Assembly: GCA_963681505.1 (NCBI GenBank)
Contig: OY811992.1
Coordinates: forward strand, 2,451,072-2,515,071
Origin: Eunapius fragilis
Lineage: Eukaryota > Porifera > Demospongiae > Spongillida > Spongillidae
Direction of reading: 5' to 3'
Length of the DNA: 64,000 bases
How positions within the stretch are numbered: position 1 is the stretch's first letter; each line of letters begins with the position of its first letter. A model generated the notes under the pieces. It worked only from the letters and a program-made list of their open reading frames with translations, made no database searches and was not told the DNA's origin. The translations under genes and the position numbers were made by a program. This document shows, piece after piece, positions 9,546 to 21,124 of this stretch.

Positions 9546-10666
9546 ATTCTAACGTCATCCGAGTGCCCAGGCCAGTAGAATCTCTCCTTCAACCGGTATA
9601 GAGTTTTATTTCCACCCAGATGGGCCCCAAAGGCACCTTCATGCAACTGTTGCACAATTTCCTCTCTTATCTCCCTTGGAGCCAGCAGCTGAAGGAAAGT
9701 ATCCCCGTCACTGCCTTCATATCGTCTGTAGAGAATCCCATATTCCTGAAGTTGGTCCCAATGCTGAATGGATTGGTTGAACTCCCTGCTTTTTCCCTCA
9801 GCGTCCTTAGAACTTAGGGTCTTCCCGGAAGAAATAGCCTGGATAATGGGTGCAATGTCCTCGTCTCGCTGCTGAAGCAGCTGAAGGTTGCTCTTTACTG
9901 GCACAACTGCAAACGCACCTGCCGAATCGATTACTGTCGGCCCACGCACTCGAGAAAGGGCATCTGCATTTAAATGGTTGCGCCCTTTTCGGAGGACCAC
10001 TTCGAAATCATATTCCTGAAGTTGCTCCAACCATCGTGCCAGCTGTCCTTCAGGCTCTTCCATACTGTAAATCCATTGCAGCGCACTAGTGTGGTCAGTG
10101 CGAAGGACGAAGTGTCGCCCTAGAAGATAAGGACGGAAATGCTTCACAAAAGTGACTGCAGCAAGCAATTCCTTCCTTGTGACATTGTACTTTCGCTCGG
10201 CTTTACTGAGTGTACGGCTCTCGTAAGCTACCACGCACTCTTGACCATCATCACTCAGCTGCGACAGAACCGCTCCAACCCCAGTCTCGCTGCCATCAGT
10301 GTCAAGGAGAAAAGGTTTGTTAAAATTAGGGAAGATGAGCACTGATGCCGATATCAGCCTCTGCTTCAACTCTTGGAATGCAGCATCACATTCGCTGGTC
10401 CATTCAAACGCTCGGCCACGTTCAGTCAGCTGGTAGAGGGGCGTCGAAATCATGGAGAAATCTTGAATGTAACGACGGTAGTATCCAACGAGTCCCAGGA
10501 ACTGTTGCACTTCTCTTGCAGAAGTCGGGACACTCCACTTCCTCACAGTGTCGATTTTATCAGGGTCGGTACTAATACCATGTCTCGTGATGACGTGCCC
10601 CAGAAAGATGACCTTCTCACGAAATAAGGAACACTTTGCTGGTTTAAGTCGGAGACCCGCATGCAC
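9470..10666 (-). pseudogene. Gypsy reverse transcriptase 3' part, RNase H and integrase zinc domain start
   Basis: The 398-codon frame begins with reverse transcriptase thumb sequence (LRLKPAKCSLFREKVIFLGH). It continues through the connection (VQQFLGLVGYYRRYI), RNase H (LDTDGSETGVGAVL, RTDHTSALQWI, NHLNADALSR) and the first half of the integrase HHCC domain (HEGAFGAHLGGNKTLYRLK, FYWPGHSDDV). The order is standard Ty3/Gypsy. It is frameshifted from the upstream piece at about 10660 and from downstream integrase at about 9545. Confidence 0.92.
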
Positions 10667-11345
10667 CCCTCAACTTTTCCAGCACTATTCTCAAGTTCTG
10701 CAGGTGATTCTTGAATGTTTTCCCCATAATGACTATGTCATCTATGTAGACGAGGCAGTGCTCCCACCGAATCCCTGACAGCACGAGGTCCATCAATCTC
10801 TGAAAAACTGCTGGAGCGTTGCATAATCCAAAAGGCATCACTCAGAATTCAAATAGTCCATCTCCTGTCGTGAACGCTGTCTTGGGTCGGTCCTTTTCGT
10901 CAATTTCTACCTGCCAATACCCACTCAATAAGTCCAAGGTGGAAAACCATCTGGAAACACTCAGAGCCTCCAATGAATCATCCACCCTAGGAAGAGGATA
11001 TGCATCCTTGCGGTTGATAGTATTTAGTTTGCGGTAGTCTACACAAAATCTCAAGGAGCTGTCTTTTTTCCCAACCAGAACTACAGGTGAAGCCCACGGA
11101 CTAAATGAGGGTTGAATGATGTTTTTCTGGAGCATGTCCTTGATAAGCCCTCGAGCCTGCTCCCTCCTCGCTGGTGGCACTTGTCTACACGGCTGCCGAA
11201 TAGGGTGTTCATTACCTGTGTCAATAGAGTGTTTGGTTAGGTTTGTACGACCCAGTTCAGTACTCGACTCCGCAAAAACATCCGCATATTCCAACAGCAA
11301 ACTTGTAGAGCTCCTCCTTCTCGTTTGTGGTGAGGTCACTGGCAC
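10644..11345 (-). pseudogene. Gypsy reverse transcriptase N-terminal part with in-frame stop
   Basis: The segment 11345-10842 carries the entry region (ARREQARGLIKDMLQ, SFSPWASPVVLVGKKD, RFCVDYRKLN, FSTLDLLSGYWQVEI). After GLFEF a TGA interrupts; the frame then resumes with VMPFGLCNAPAVFQRLMD and the catalytic CLVYIDDIVIM. A single C-to-T change of an Arg CGA codon would explain the TGA. A frameshift follows at about 10660. Confidence 0.92.
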
Positions 11346-12113
11346 TTCTTTCTACCATTTCCTGTAGCATGATATGTTTCTGGAGCGACACATGAGGGAC
11401 AATTGAACTGCTGCTGGGCACTTTACCAACTGGAGCTACCATCATGCTTTCAACTGGGCTTGCCTTTGCCACCCGCGTACCCTTGTATACGGTGACATCT
11501 GTGGGTAAAGGGTTGACAATAAGAATAAGCACATAACCTCCTTGACTTTTAGGTGTTGAGGTGACCAATGCTCCAGCAATCAGAATCGGAAGGTCAGCCC
11601 GTGAGCCTTCTATCAGCCAAGTCCTGTGGTCGATCACTGGATTGCATGATGCCATAGTCTGGATTTCACTGAATGGGGGAATAGATAGTGTCTCTACCAT
11701 GGCCACATCTGCTGGAATCTGCTGAGAGTCGTCAGTGTCCTGGCCATGCACCAAAGGCACTGACAGACCCCTGACCTGGAGAAGCTTGTTAGGTAAGTCA
11801 ACAACACAGCCCTGCCTCTAAGAAAATCAAGACCAATGATGGACTCAACTGCAAGACAGTCAACTACCACAAAGTCAGCTTGGATTACAAGGTCTGTGAA
11901 TCTCAAGTCGAGTGTACACACTCACAGCATCATTAAAGGACTGCCAACCACACCAACAATCTGTTTTCCACCCCATGGGGACAGTTGCAACATCTTTTCA
12001 CCACCTAATGCACTCCAGATTTTACTACTCAAGAGACTAACTGCGGCCCCCCAGTGTCTACCATGAACTTCTGCTGGGTTTCCATCACACTGGCTGATAC
12101 AAAGTGTGAACAA
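11257..12113 (-). pseudogene. Gypsy aspartic protease region, frameshifted
   Basis: Downstream pieces AVSLLSSKIWSALGGEK (12113-11922 frame) and FVVVDCLAVESIIGLDFLRG (11921-11694 frame) are the body of a retroviral-type protease. The catalytic Asp-Thr-Gly triplet is encoded at about 12055-12065 but in another frame: a run of six G just after it shifts the reading. A linker (11760-11257) with INPLPTDVTVYKGTRVAKA-like content leads into reverse transcriptase. Confidence 0.8.
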
Positions 12114-12213
12114 GCTGGATTTACAGATAGACTAAAACTAAATGTACTTGTACTATCCAATTGAATCATTGTATTTACGCCCTCGCACACCTGGTTCTTA
12201 GTGCTGAGGGCTG

Positions 12214-12982
12214 CTAGTTTTCCTGCTGCTTGCGGCCACCCTTAGCTGCACAACCCCTGGCATAGTGACCCACCTGACCGCACTTAAAACATGTAAGTGG
12301 TGCACCTGCTTCATCTTCTCGAGTTCGTTCAGTGCCGTGAGGGTTGCGAGCCGCGTTCCATTGTCTTTTCCATCTTCTCCATCTGCACAGACAGCGACTG
12401 GAGGAGTTGCAGGAGAGTTTCCTGTTCAGGGGCTGCTGCAAGCGACGCAGACCCAGGATTCGGTACCACCGTGACGGCAGACACTCGAGTGTCCTTTGTT
12501 CCCCACAAGAGGTAGGACTCGGTCTCCAGCGTGCAGGCCACAGCATCATCTAAAGTCTTAGGCTGCCTCTGTTGAACTGCAAAGGCAATCTGGGGATTAG
12601 TAAGCTCACCGAGAAAATGCTCAATAGTGAGCAATTCCTTTGCTGTATCCTCAATTTCAATTTCAGGGAGCGCCTTATCTACCAGGACCCGCAACTCGTC
12701 CGCGAAGTCGCTCCAGGTCTCCTCCTTCTTGCGTCCCCTCGCCTGAAACTCGACAAAATACAATGAACGCTTACTCTCAGGCTCAAAGCGTTTCTCCAGA
12801 GCTTCCCTCGCCGCCTCGTAGTCTGCTTTCACCTCAGGACTTAGCCTTTTCCACGCCATCTGAGCTTTGCCTGACAGTCGGACAGGCAACCAACGGAGCT
12901 TAGCCGCATCGTCCCAGTTGTTCAACACCGCCACTGCCTCAAACCCCAGAAAACACGTCTGGCGAAACCAGCGGCCGGCCAT
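12214..12982 (-). pseudogene. Gypsy gag with CCHC zinc knuckle
   Basis: The frame 12982-12329 encodes a Retrotrans_gag-type domain (NNWDDAAKLRWLPVRLSGKA, ALEKRFEPESKR, WSDFADELRVLVDKA, HFLGELTNPQIAFAVQQRQP). The overlapping frame 12549-12214 carries the knuckle CFKCGQVGHYARGC, spacing C-x2-C-x4-H-x4-C, that binds genomic RNA. The knuckle and the main gag domain are in different frames, so one frameshift separates them. No confident initiator was chosen; sequence upstream of 12982 reaches the primer site in about 80 bases. Confidence 0.88.
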
Positions 12983-13058
12983 AACTCTTCATCTTTACAG
13001 CAGTGGTACCCCTTCCATCTATCTCCATCTCTTCCTCCTTTGCGCTAGGTTCCAACAT

Positions 13059-13071
13059 GACGACTACGCCA
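13059..13071 (-). other. Likely tRNA primer binding site
   Basis: On minus, TGGCGTAGTCGTC begins two bases after the 5' LTR, the usual spacing, and starts with TGG to pair with a tRNA CCA end. I do not know which tRNA ends with the complement, so the call rests on position and the TGG. Confidence 0.5.
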
Positions 13072-13135
13072 AGTGTAGCGACTCGCAATTAATATTAATC
13101 TCGTTACTGACAAAATCTGATCATCTCATACCAAT

Positions 13136-13700
13136 AGACCCTTCCCTTTAACGGCGTAAGGAATGCAATTATTCCTAAACGCGTCACTTCCGGAGTTCTT
13201 CCTGTGTAGAATCATGACGGGAGACGTATGTGTCGTGTGTAAAATGACTCGTAAGTTGGACAAGAGTGTATCTAGGTCGCCGCCACAGTACTAGTGGCCA
13301 CACTACATGTAACTGCATGTACAGGAACTTCCATTTCAGATGGGCTTCGAACCCCAAGTGAATCCTGACCACTGTTCCCTTCAGGAATGACATTTACATC
13401 CGCACTTAATCCAACTGGATACAGGTCAAGGGGATCGCTTTGTCCATCCAAAGGAAAGTGACGGCTGCACACGCGATGGTAAGCTTTAATATCCTTCTCT
13501 ACAAGGCGAAGCGATCGAATCCAACGTGCCCTCATACTTTTTTCGACTGGAATACAGTGCACAGATACACTCTTGTCCAACTTACGAGTCATTTTACACA
13601 CGATACATACGTCTCCCGTCATGATTCTACACAGGAAGAACTCCGGAAGTGACGCGTTTAAGAATAATTGCATTCCTTACGCCGTTAAAGGGAAGGGTCT
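13136..13700. mobile_element. THAP-encoding DNA transposon with about 130-bp inverted repeats
   Basis: Left AGACCCTTCCCTTTAACGGC and right GCCGTTAAAGGGAAGGGTCT are inverted. The pairing continues inwards through GTCACTTCCGGAGTTCTTCC and AAAATGACTCGTAAGTTGGA to about 13271 on the left and 13565 on the right. Compared with the intact LTR, the flanks share AT, so the target duplication is 2 bp or the site is ambiguous. A THAP gene and a short AT duplication recall the ISL2EU group as I remember it; P-type elements usually duplicate 8 bp. No transposase core is present. Confidence 0.75.
13272..13673 (-). CDS. THAP-domain protein of the inserted transposon
   Basis: The 133-codon ORF starts inside the right inverted repeat. 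It encodes CIVCKMTRKLDKSVSVHC near residue 22, a Trp in RARWIRSL, then CSRHF and a downstream Pro. This is the C2CH zinc-dependent DNA-binding pattern of THAP domains (C-x2-C, Trp, C-x2-H, Phe). An initiator closer to the domain is the Met in RIMTGDVC at residue 18. THAP domains in transposons bind the element's own ends. The frame closes soon after the domain, so this copy makes at most a DNA-binding fragment. Confidence 0.7.
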   Translation of the reverse strand: MQLFLNASLPEFFLCRIMTGDVCIVCKMTRKLDKSVSVHCIPVEKSMRARWIRSLRLVEKDIKAYHRVCSRHFPLDGQSDPLDLYPVGLSADVNVIPEGNSGQDSLGVRSPSEMEVPVHAVTCSVATSTVAAT

Positions 13701-13769
13701 ATTAAATACCCAACATATATGACGCAACATGGACCATCGTGCGCATGCGTGGTCAATTCAGTCATAACA

Positions 13770-15126
13770 CATACATACACTCACACACTCACATACACAC
13801 GTACGTATACTCACACACTCACATACACACAACAGACACACACACACTTATTCACAGGTGTATCATGCAACCACCATGCACATGCATGTACATACATACA
13901 CACACACACATGTATCACGCAACAATTTGCACACACAAGTGCACACACACACTGCAACCAATTCCTCGATCCCCCCCCATACACATATTTCACACACACA
14001 ACACACACACACATGTGCTACATACAGTGTAATATTATGCAATGAGTTAATTAACCTCTCCCCATGCACATGATTGTACACGCATGTACACACACGCTCA
14101 CATATACATGTACTTATTCACAGGGACATAAAGTGTATCATGCAAACAAATCCCCTTTACCCATGCACATGTACACACACACAACACACATATAACACCA
14201 CCAATTTGTACACACAAGTGCACAATCACCACAATCAATTTCCCCCCACAGATACTTATTCACCAATACACACACACAACACACACACTCATTAATCACA
14301 TCTGTGTATTGGCTGCGTGATACATGTTGTGTGTGTATGTGTGTGTGCACTTGTTTAATTTAATATTATGTAACCCATTCACCTCTCCCCTTGCACATGT
14401 ACACACACATGCACACACACAACACACACAAACACACACAAACACACACACAACACACACACAGTATACATGACACACATGCACACACACAACACACACA
14501 CAACACACACACCACACACACACACGCACAAACACACACAACACACACATGTGTACATAACACACACACACATACGTACACACTCAGTGTGTGTATGTGT
14601 GTGTGCACTAGTTTAATATTATGCAACCCATTCATCTCTCCCCATGCACATGTACACACACATGCACCCACACACACATGCACACACAACACACACACAC
14701 AAACACACACAACGCACACAACATGCACACATAAACACACAAACACACCGCACACAGTATACATAACACACATGCACACACACAACACACACACAAACAC
14801 ACACACAAACACACACAACACACACACAACACATACAAACACACACACAACACACAGTATAAATAACACACATGCACACACAACACACACAACACCGTAC
14901 AACACACACATACACAACACACACAGTATACATAACACACATGCACACACAACACACACACAACACACATACAACACACATAAACACACACAACACACAA
15001 ACACACACAACACATACACACACATTTACACACCGGTACATAAAGTGTATCATGCAACCAATTCCCCTTTGCCCATGCACATGTACACACACATACACAC
15101 ACACACACACTCATTCATCACCTCCG

Positions 15127-15188
<62 letters not shown>

Positions 15189-15570
15189 ACTACTTGTGTG
15201 TAAAAATTGGCCAGCTGTGTGATACACACATGTGTGTGTGTGTGCATGTGTGTGTGCATGTGTGTGTGCATGTGTGTGTGTGTGTGCGTGTGTGTGTGCA
15301 TGGGGAGAGGGGTATTGGTTGCATAATGTGTATACTTATTCACCGGTACATAAAGTGTGTCATGCAACCATTCCCCTCTACCCATGCACATGTACACACA
15401 CATACTTATTAACGGCCAGTATATAAAGTCCTTTACCCATGCATGCACATGTGCATACACACATCCCTTCTCCCCATGCACATGTACATGTGTACACACG
15501 CATACTTATTCAACAGTTCATAACATTTCCCCTCTCCCTACACACATGTACACACACATCACATCACCAG
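13770..15570. repeat. CA-rich composite minisatellite
   Basis: This is long irregular CACACA sequence broken by recurring phrases such as CCCATGCACATGTACACACA, ACTTATTCAC, ACATAAAGTGTATCATGCAA and CCAATTCCCC. The phrase sets recur near 13845, 14110, 14390, 14640, 15020, 15335 and 15400, so a longer unit of mixed length has been amplified. A (GT)n run lies at 15126-15187 and part of the array is inverted around 15190-15320. All long open frames here are His/Thr or Cys/Val artefacts of CA repeats. Confidence 0.9.
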
Positions 15571-15629
15571 TACAAGCATGTAAACCCCTTAACATGGCTG
15601 TGGCTCCATCTAGCTCCTCCACCTAAGGG

Positions 15630-16790
15630 GTAGGGATCTGGAGGTACCTCTCCTTCTGCTAGAGCATGGGTCCAAACATGCCGTTGAGCTATTTGCCACA
15701 CACCTTGGCGTGACACACCAAGCCAGCATTACACAGGCAGCAATGTCCCATCTCCATCGCACTCAGGGGTATAGCAGTCCAATCTGATGCTGAACCTAAC
15801 CATCAGAGGTATCCTTTGTTCTCAGCCCCCGACCCACATTAGGATTGGGGTACAACTCAGCCCAATACAACACCCATGCACAGCTTGAGGATCGGAGCGG
15901 CAACGGCGGGCAAGATTGAAAGAAAGCCCCTAGCTCTCCTAAACTGCACGCGAGTCACTTACAACAAAGCGATCGGGTTTAGTTTGCCGGTTCTGTTGCT
16001 TAATCTTGCCCTCTGACTCTGAGGTAGGGTCTTTGGGCCATCGAGAGTACAACACGACGTCATGCACAAATTATTAATTCAAGGCGACACCTGCATGCAC
16101 GCGAAACACTCATATACATGCAGCTGTTGGCAGCAGTTCAGTTTGTGATTTTAGACAGTGCAGCACAATATGTTTGTACTCCAGTTCATTCGAGTTTTTC
16201 TATACGTACGTTCCTCGGTCGTCGTTAAAGGTTTCATTTTCAAGAAATAAATAATTGTAATAAGAACATTCATGTTTCAATTGTTGCCGACCGCCGCAGG
16301 CAAAGTACAACTACTAGCGACGTGATTAAAAATCGCTTCGGGACCAAGTGGCCACGGATTTGCTGGTAACCCATTGGGATTCTCAAAAGAGAAAACGAAA
16401 AGATTTGTTCTTTATTCACAGTATCGTGAAAGATCGGACAATCAAATGCAAAGGGAGCATTGGGTAAGGTATGTAGCTGAGCTAGTACTAGTATGTACAA
16501 TATGTTATCTCTTATGTATTAAATACTCTGCAGTGTCAGCACCTGAAAATATGCTGCGCTGGTTGTGAGCTGACGTGAAGAATGCAGAGACTATAAGAAC
16601 AAAAGTATCACGTAGGTCTCCAGCTTTTAACCTTTAAAAAAATGTTCACCATGCATATATGCATGCATGCCATGTTGCACAGAAACTTCGCCAGCTCGTC
16701 AAAGTAAGTAAAAATATACATGTATATAATGTATTTCATGTAGAATACATAATCTGTCCACAGAGGAATCAGGAGAAGATGAAGTTAGGG
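15630..16790. other. Unassigned stretch, no gene recognised
   Basis: 15630-15900 is relatively GC-rich (GGTAGGGATCTGGAGGTACC, TTGCCACACACCTTGGCGTG) with no usable frame. Beyond it I see no protein family, RNA gene or terminal repeats. Short open frames near 16270-16568 look random. Confidence 0.5.
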
Positions 16791-16808
16791 GGGGGGGGGG
16801 GGGGTTCC
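16789..16808. repeat. Poly-G run
   Basis: About 18 consecutive G follow GAAGTTA. Similar G or C runs of 15-35 bases occur at 5900, 18362, 19332, 31027, 53228, 59540, 60330, 60366, 63144 and 63637, often inside TIR elements. Confidence 0.85.
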
Positions 16809-17099
16809 TTCTAACAATTGAGCACAGGCGCACCAGCACGAGTGGCGCAAACGGTGGCGCGGAGTGAACCATTGCTCAGCACCTAAGCCTCCGCCATGCT
16901 GCAATAGTGTACTTGTAATTTCCTTTTTGTGTTGTATACTGCTATTTGTTTTGCAATTCATCAACGCTAACCAATTTGAAGTGATGAATTAAAATTAAGA
17001 GTAGCTAGATAGCTGTAGCTAGATCTAAATATAAAAGCTGTCACACTCAATAGTGCTAAATATATATAGATCTGACTTCTACGAGGGAGTGTAAAGCTA

Positions 17100-17290
17100 T
17101 ACCAAATGTAACATTTGACATCATATTTGCGATGTGTAAACACGCGTAAACCGAGCCTTTACCACCTTTACACAATAGCGTAAACATCAGGTTTACTTCC
17201 GTGTAAACATATAAGTAAATATGTGCAAACCTGAGCTTTACCTCATGTTTACATCGTGTTTACCGCTTGCGTAAACCCGTTTTTTTACGC
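17100..17290. repeat. GTAAA/TTTAC-rich cluster
   Basis: About a dozen GTAAA or TTTAC motifs occur here (GTGTAAACACGCGTAAACCG, GTTTACTTCCGTGTAAACAT, GTTTACCGCTTGCGTAAACC). It resembles the cluster at 7205. The R1 relic follows immediately. Confidence 0.5.
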
Positions 17291-17380
17291 AGTGCGTCGG
17301 CAGTCTTGTTAGAGACGGTTCGCGTATTTTTAATGAGTTCATAAGTCGAGGTCAAATCCTATATGGAAGTACTTCCGATA
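17291..17380 (+). repeat. Dispersed repeat R1, 3' fragment
   Basis: GAGACGGTTCGCGTATTTTT, AATGAGTTCATAAGTCG and TCAAATCCTATATGGAAG match the end of R1 copy 1 (360-440). The upstream part is absent. Confidence 0.6.
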
Positions 17381-18360
17381 TGACGTATTGCCCACCGCAA
17401 TGCATCAGGTGTAGTGTTGAGACAGGAGTGCTCAAGAATTGATGCAATGATACTTCTTGTATTTTCTAAGCATTGAGATGCTATGTTAGTGTGATGTAAA
17501 ACACTAGGCCCTTTCGTATCATGCAGTTCCTTACGTTATTCATTCATGTCATTCTTAAAAAGATTAACAAAACTCTTCAAATCAGTATCAGTCGTCATTA
17601 TCCATGCAACCACACACAGATGAACTACTGAATAATAATATACAGTTTAATATACATAAAACATGAATGATAAGCTCCCAGTGCATGTTTCTATGACAAA
17701 TTAAATTGGTTTGATTGATAAAAGCACTGCGCTAATTTAGAATCTCGTGATATGAAAAGCGCTGTTACTAAATACGTAGCAAAGTCAGAAAATAATCTAG
17801 CTAAAGAACCCACGGCAACGATAAGGTGTGTATTATATAGAACACCTCGTTAACACCCTCTACATACGTAAGAAAAGGCCAAAAACATCTTAGACAAATA
17901 TATATAATAATGACGTCCCACGTACTGTCATAAAAGCTATAATCGCGTACCTTAACCATATGAAGCCGTTCGTGGAGGCTTCGAGGCAATACCTGCGCAT
18001 TGTCTGATTGCCCTCATATTTATATGAATAATGCATCTAGGTGCCTTCATATGTATTTCATGCAACACAGTCATTACACCACAGTCATTGCACCCACAAA
18101 ATTCTATAACCATCAAACCATACCTTTTTTGACGCGCCCACGACTTATTAATGTGAATCAGTTCACGGTACCAAATGCCATGGGCTACTTCTATAGAATA
18201 TTGCTCAGCAGGCACAATAGAACTCGAAACCAGCGCAAACAATCGATCGCCTCAAATCAATCCTCTCCGGCTGTCAAAAAATACGTTTCAATATTTAGGA
18301 GACAATTTTTATTTTATTTTTATTTTTTTACGGTAATTACGTGATTTGTCCAAGTACATG
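17381..18360. other. Unassigned AT-rich stretch
   Basis: I see no gene, RNA or well-bounded repeat. Overlapping open frames on both strands at 17952-18344 have no recognisable motif. Confidence 0.5.
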
Positions 18361-18459
18361 ACACCCCCCCCCCCCCCCCCCCCCCACCCCCCAGTTTTCT
18401 ATCCGCGGCCACTACTTTTCCGCACTCCCAGGTTTATTTGCCTTCCGCCACTTATGACT

Positions 18460-18760
18460 TAATGGTGAGTTTCAACTCGGTCTGGAATAGTTAATTTGGT
18501 TTATAACTCACTGCATGTTGATCCGCCCGTCACCGTTTAGTGAACTGTTTATAATTATACCCCCACTACAATTAACTATTGCCCCTGTGCGTTAGTGAGA
18601 GTAATGTAGTCACGAGGCTGGCGCTGGCGCTGGTGCTCGCTACTATTTTTAAATTGCCTAGCTGTAAACATCTAAAATAACCCTAATAGGCCTCCCACCT
18701 GACTAAACCCTTGATCCTCTCATTTTACACATCTGCTCGCGTTCTCGTTCCGCGACACAT
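18460..18760 (+). repeat. Dispersed repeat R2, copy 1
   Basis: TTAATGGTGAGTTTCA, AGTGAACTGTTTATAATTAT, CACGAGGCTGGCGCT, GCTCGCTACTAT and CGATCCTCTCATTTTACACATC-like stretches run in the same order at 60090-60570. Copy 1 has no MITE where copy 2 carries the insertion at 60313, so it shows the empty site. Confidence 0.65.
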
Positions 18761-19087
18761 GCACTGTTGGGCATTTGAGTGCTCTTAAAGTGGTGGTCTA
18801 TATAGTCGACACGATTATACGTTATATGGACACAAATTAAAGTAAGCTATAGGTTTCACATATCGAAACCTACGGGAGTAGGTTCCATAGAGGAATGATG
18901 CGGTTAGATGAACTAGTTTGCTTTTGCAGCTTTGCTTGCAGTGTATACCCGTTCGAAGCAGTTGCACTCTATGTCAGGCGACTCATGCAGGTCAAATTGT
19001 ATTTTCCAACGTTAATCATAACGCCTAACTGCAAACTAATAACAATGTTTAACAGCTGCTAAACGTAAATATTGCGCGCCTATTGCG

Positions 19088-19245
<158 letters not shown>

Positions 19246-19352
19246 ACAGGTTAACTTAATACAGTACACGCATATAAGATATGTATATACAAAAATAATA
19301 GCATTGCTACACCAGTAAGCGATACATGGGAGGGGGGGGGGGGGGGGGGGGG

Positions 19353-20084
19353 AAGGTATATAGCGCGCAGTTGTTTGCCTAGTAGCACTTCTTTGATTAC
19401 GCGGACTTTCTGCTTCGATGACGATGATGTCAGAAACGTCTTTTGTTTTACTGCTACACGACGCCACCATGTTCGCACGATTTATACGTGAACAGTAACA
19501 GTACCGAAAAATAGAATTATCATATACTTTTAATGTTATTTGATATACCATTCAGTGGATGCACATTACATTTTAGTTCTAATAATGTGTGCTGAAACAG
19601 TTATTCGAGTTTTCACATACACAGTAATTTACACTAATCCTATAACTCATAGTACATTCTAAATGATTACGAGCTAATTTCTGCATCTGAACTAAGCAGG
19701 CTGAATATGGCTTCACTTATCGACTTGGCAGAGTGTGTATAATAATCAACCAGGAGGTGCATTAATTAATCGGCAACACATTTGCTTTTTCTGCAGGGGC
19801 ACATACATGTACTTCAGTCAGTGATATATGAGCTATCGCATCCCATTCTAATGTTGCGAAACTAAGAGTTCTCCTGTCCAGATGTCACCTAACACCCCCA
19901 TCTTATAGGCCATACGTAACGACACAGCTCATCTAAGTCCTTGGTCAATTTAACAGCCATCTGAAAAACGGATATCGCATCTGATTGAATCATATTAAGC
20001 ATTCAGGCTTATCAAACGGTCATTGAATGTATGATTAACAGTATTTGTCATCTCTCACAATACTATAACTTGGTCTGTAACGAA
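19353..20084. other. Unassigned stretch, no gene seen
   Basis: AT-rich sequence without a recognisable coding, RNA or repeat signal. Confidence 0.5.
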
Positions 20085-20690
20085 AGTAAATCATTGCGCA
20101 TAGTCGAAAAATTCTATAATAACGCTCATAGATCAATACAACGATGCAAGGTGTTAATGCATAGGTCCGGAGTAAAAAAGTGCGTATTTATGTGGCTCTA
20201 AGGTTGATTGGATTACACATTCTACAAAGAAGTATATTGTAAATTCAATTGCTATATCTCCTAAAAGAATATTGATTCCATACTATGAAAACCAAATTCT
20301 GTTTTGGTGCGATAAGCAATGAGATAGCAGTGACACATTCAACGGCGAGCTGAAAACGAACCGTTGCGCATAGCCAGATTGTCCTGCAAGTTTCATGGTA
20401 GATAGAAATTGCCTGCAACGTTTTTAGACGTTTCTGAGGAGTCCCCGTCATTGGAAGAGTAGAATACACAACGTTGAATTTATACTCTAATTAGAAAGTA
20501 GTACATCCTTAGTTTAGATATTGCGTGCAATACTACGTGAAAGAGCGCTCAAAGCTCCATGATCCAGGCAGTCTTATCGTCTTTTAACTATCGAGAACTA
20601 GATTTTCAAAAATATCTACCTTTGTAACCTTCGTATAAACCAGTCACAATTTTTAGTGCAGATATTTCGGAAGCACGTAACGTGCAGAAT
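20085..20690 (-). repeat. Dispersed repeat R3, copy 1 (inverted relative to copy 2)
   Basis: Its reverse complement matches 39215-39870 almost end to end: ACCAGTCACAATTTTT, ATCGAGAACTAGATTTTCAA, AAGAGCGCTCAAAGCT, CCGTCATTGGAAGAGTA and CATAGCCAGATTGTCCTG all recur inverted. A TCTTTCACG-type end and a boundary near ACGTAACGT are shared. No convincing ORF is present. Confidence 0.75.
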
Positions 20691-20694
20691 TTAC

Positions 20695-20815
20695 CTAGTA
20701 AAAAACCGTAACGAGCACTACCAGATGTCAATCAGCTTTAGAAGTACACATCGCTGGCCCCCAAAAAGGTGGCTACAAGCACATACTTGATTCAGTTAGT
20801 ACCTTCTATCTTCTC
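20695..20815 (+). repeat. Dispersed repeat R4, copy 1
   Basis: AAGTACACATCGCTGGCCCC, AAAAGGTGGCTACAAGCACA and TACTTGATTCA recur at 61900-62010 in the same orientation. It adjoins R3. Confidence 0.7.
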
Positions 20816-21124
20816 TTAGAATAACTCTGATTTCTTAGGGCTGGGAGCTTAGAAAACTCGCTTGTAAGCGGAGGGGTCTCTCTAGCTGAGGGTACTTATG
20901 GCGGTCGGATCCGATGGTGCATGTTGGCATTATCTGATTGGAACGATGGACCATTTGACCTTGCCTGGCTACTCCCATAGATATTATTATATAAAACTAC
21001 TTTATACCATCATCACTACAGCTTTCAGTTGGGCATGATCATAGAAGAAATATTTTCCTGATTCTGTTCATTTCATGCTATGAAATAAAACTACGTAATG
21101 AATATATAGCAGTCAAAATAATGA

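Larger units (their letters stand above)
13074..13769 (-). repeat. 5' LTR, split by a 565-bp insertion
   Basis: Segments 13074-13135 and 13701-13769 match the left LTR in order (TGTAGCGACTCGCAATTAAT... and ATACCCAACATATATGACGC...). The join falls inside CCAATTAAATAC of the other LTR. The 134-bp LTR is therefore interrupted, which would remove promoter integrity. Confidence 0.88.

Noticed and set aside
13719-15633. Open frames up to 270 codons on both strands rich in His, Thr, Cys and Val
   Set aside because: They follow from CA-rich satellite sequence lacking stops; there is no domain and no splice context.
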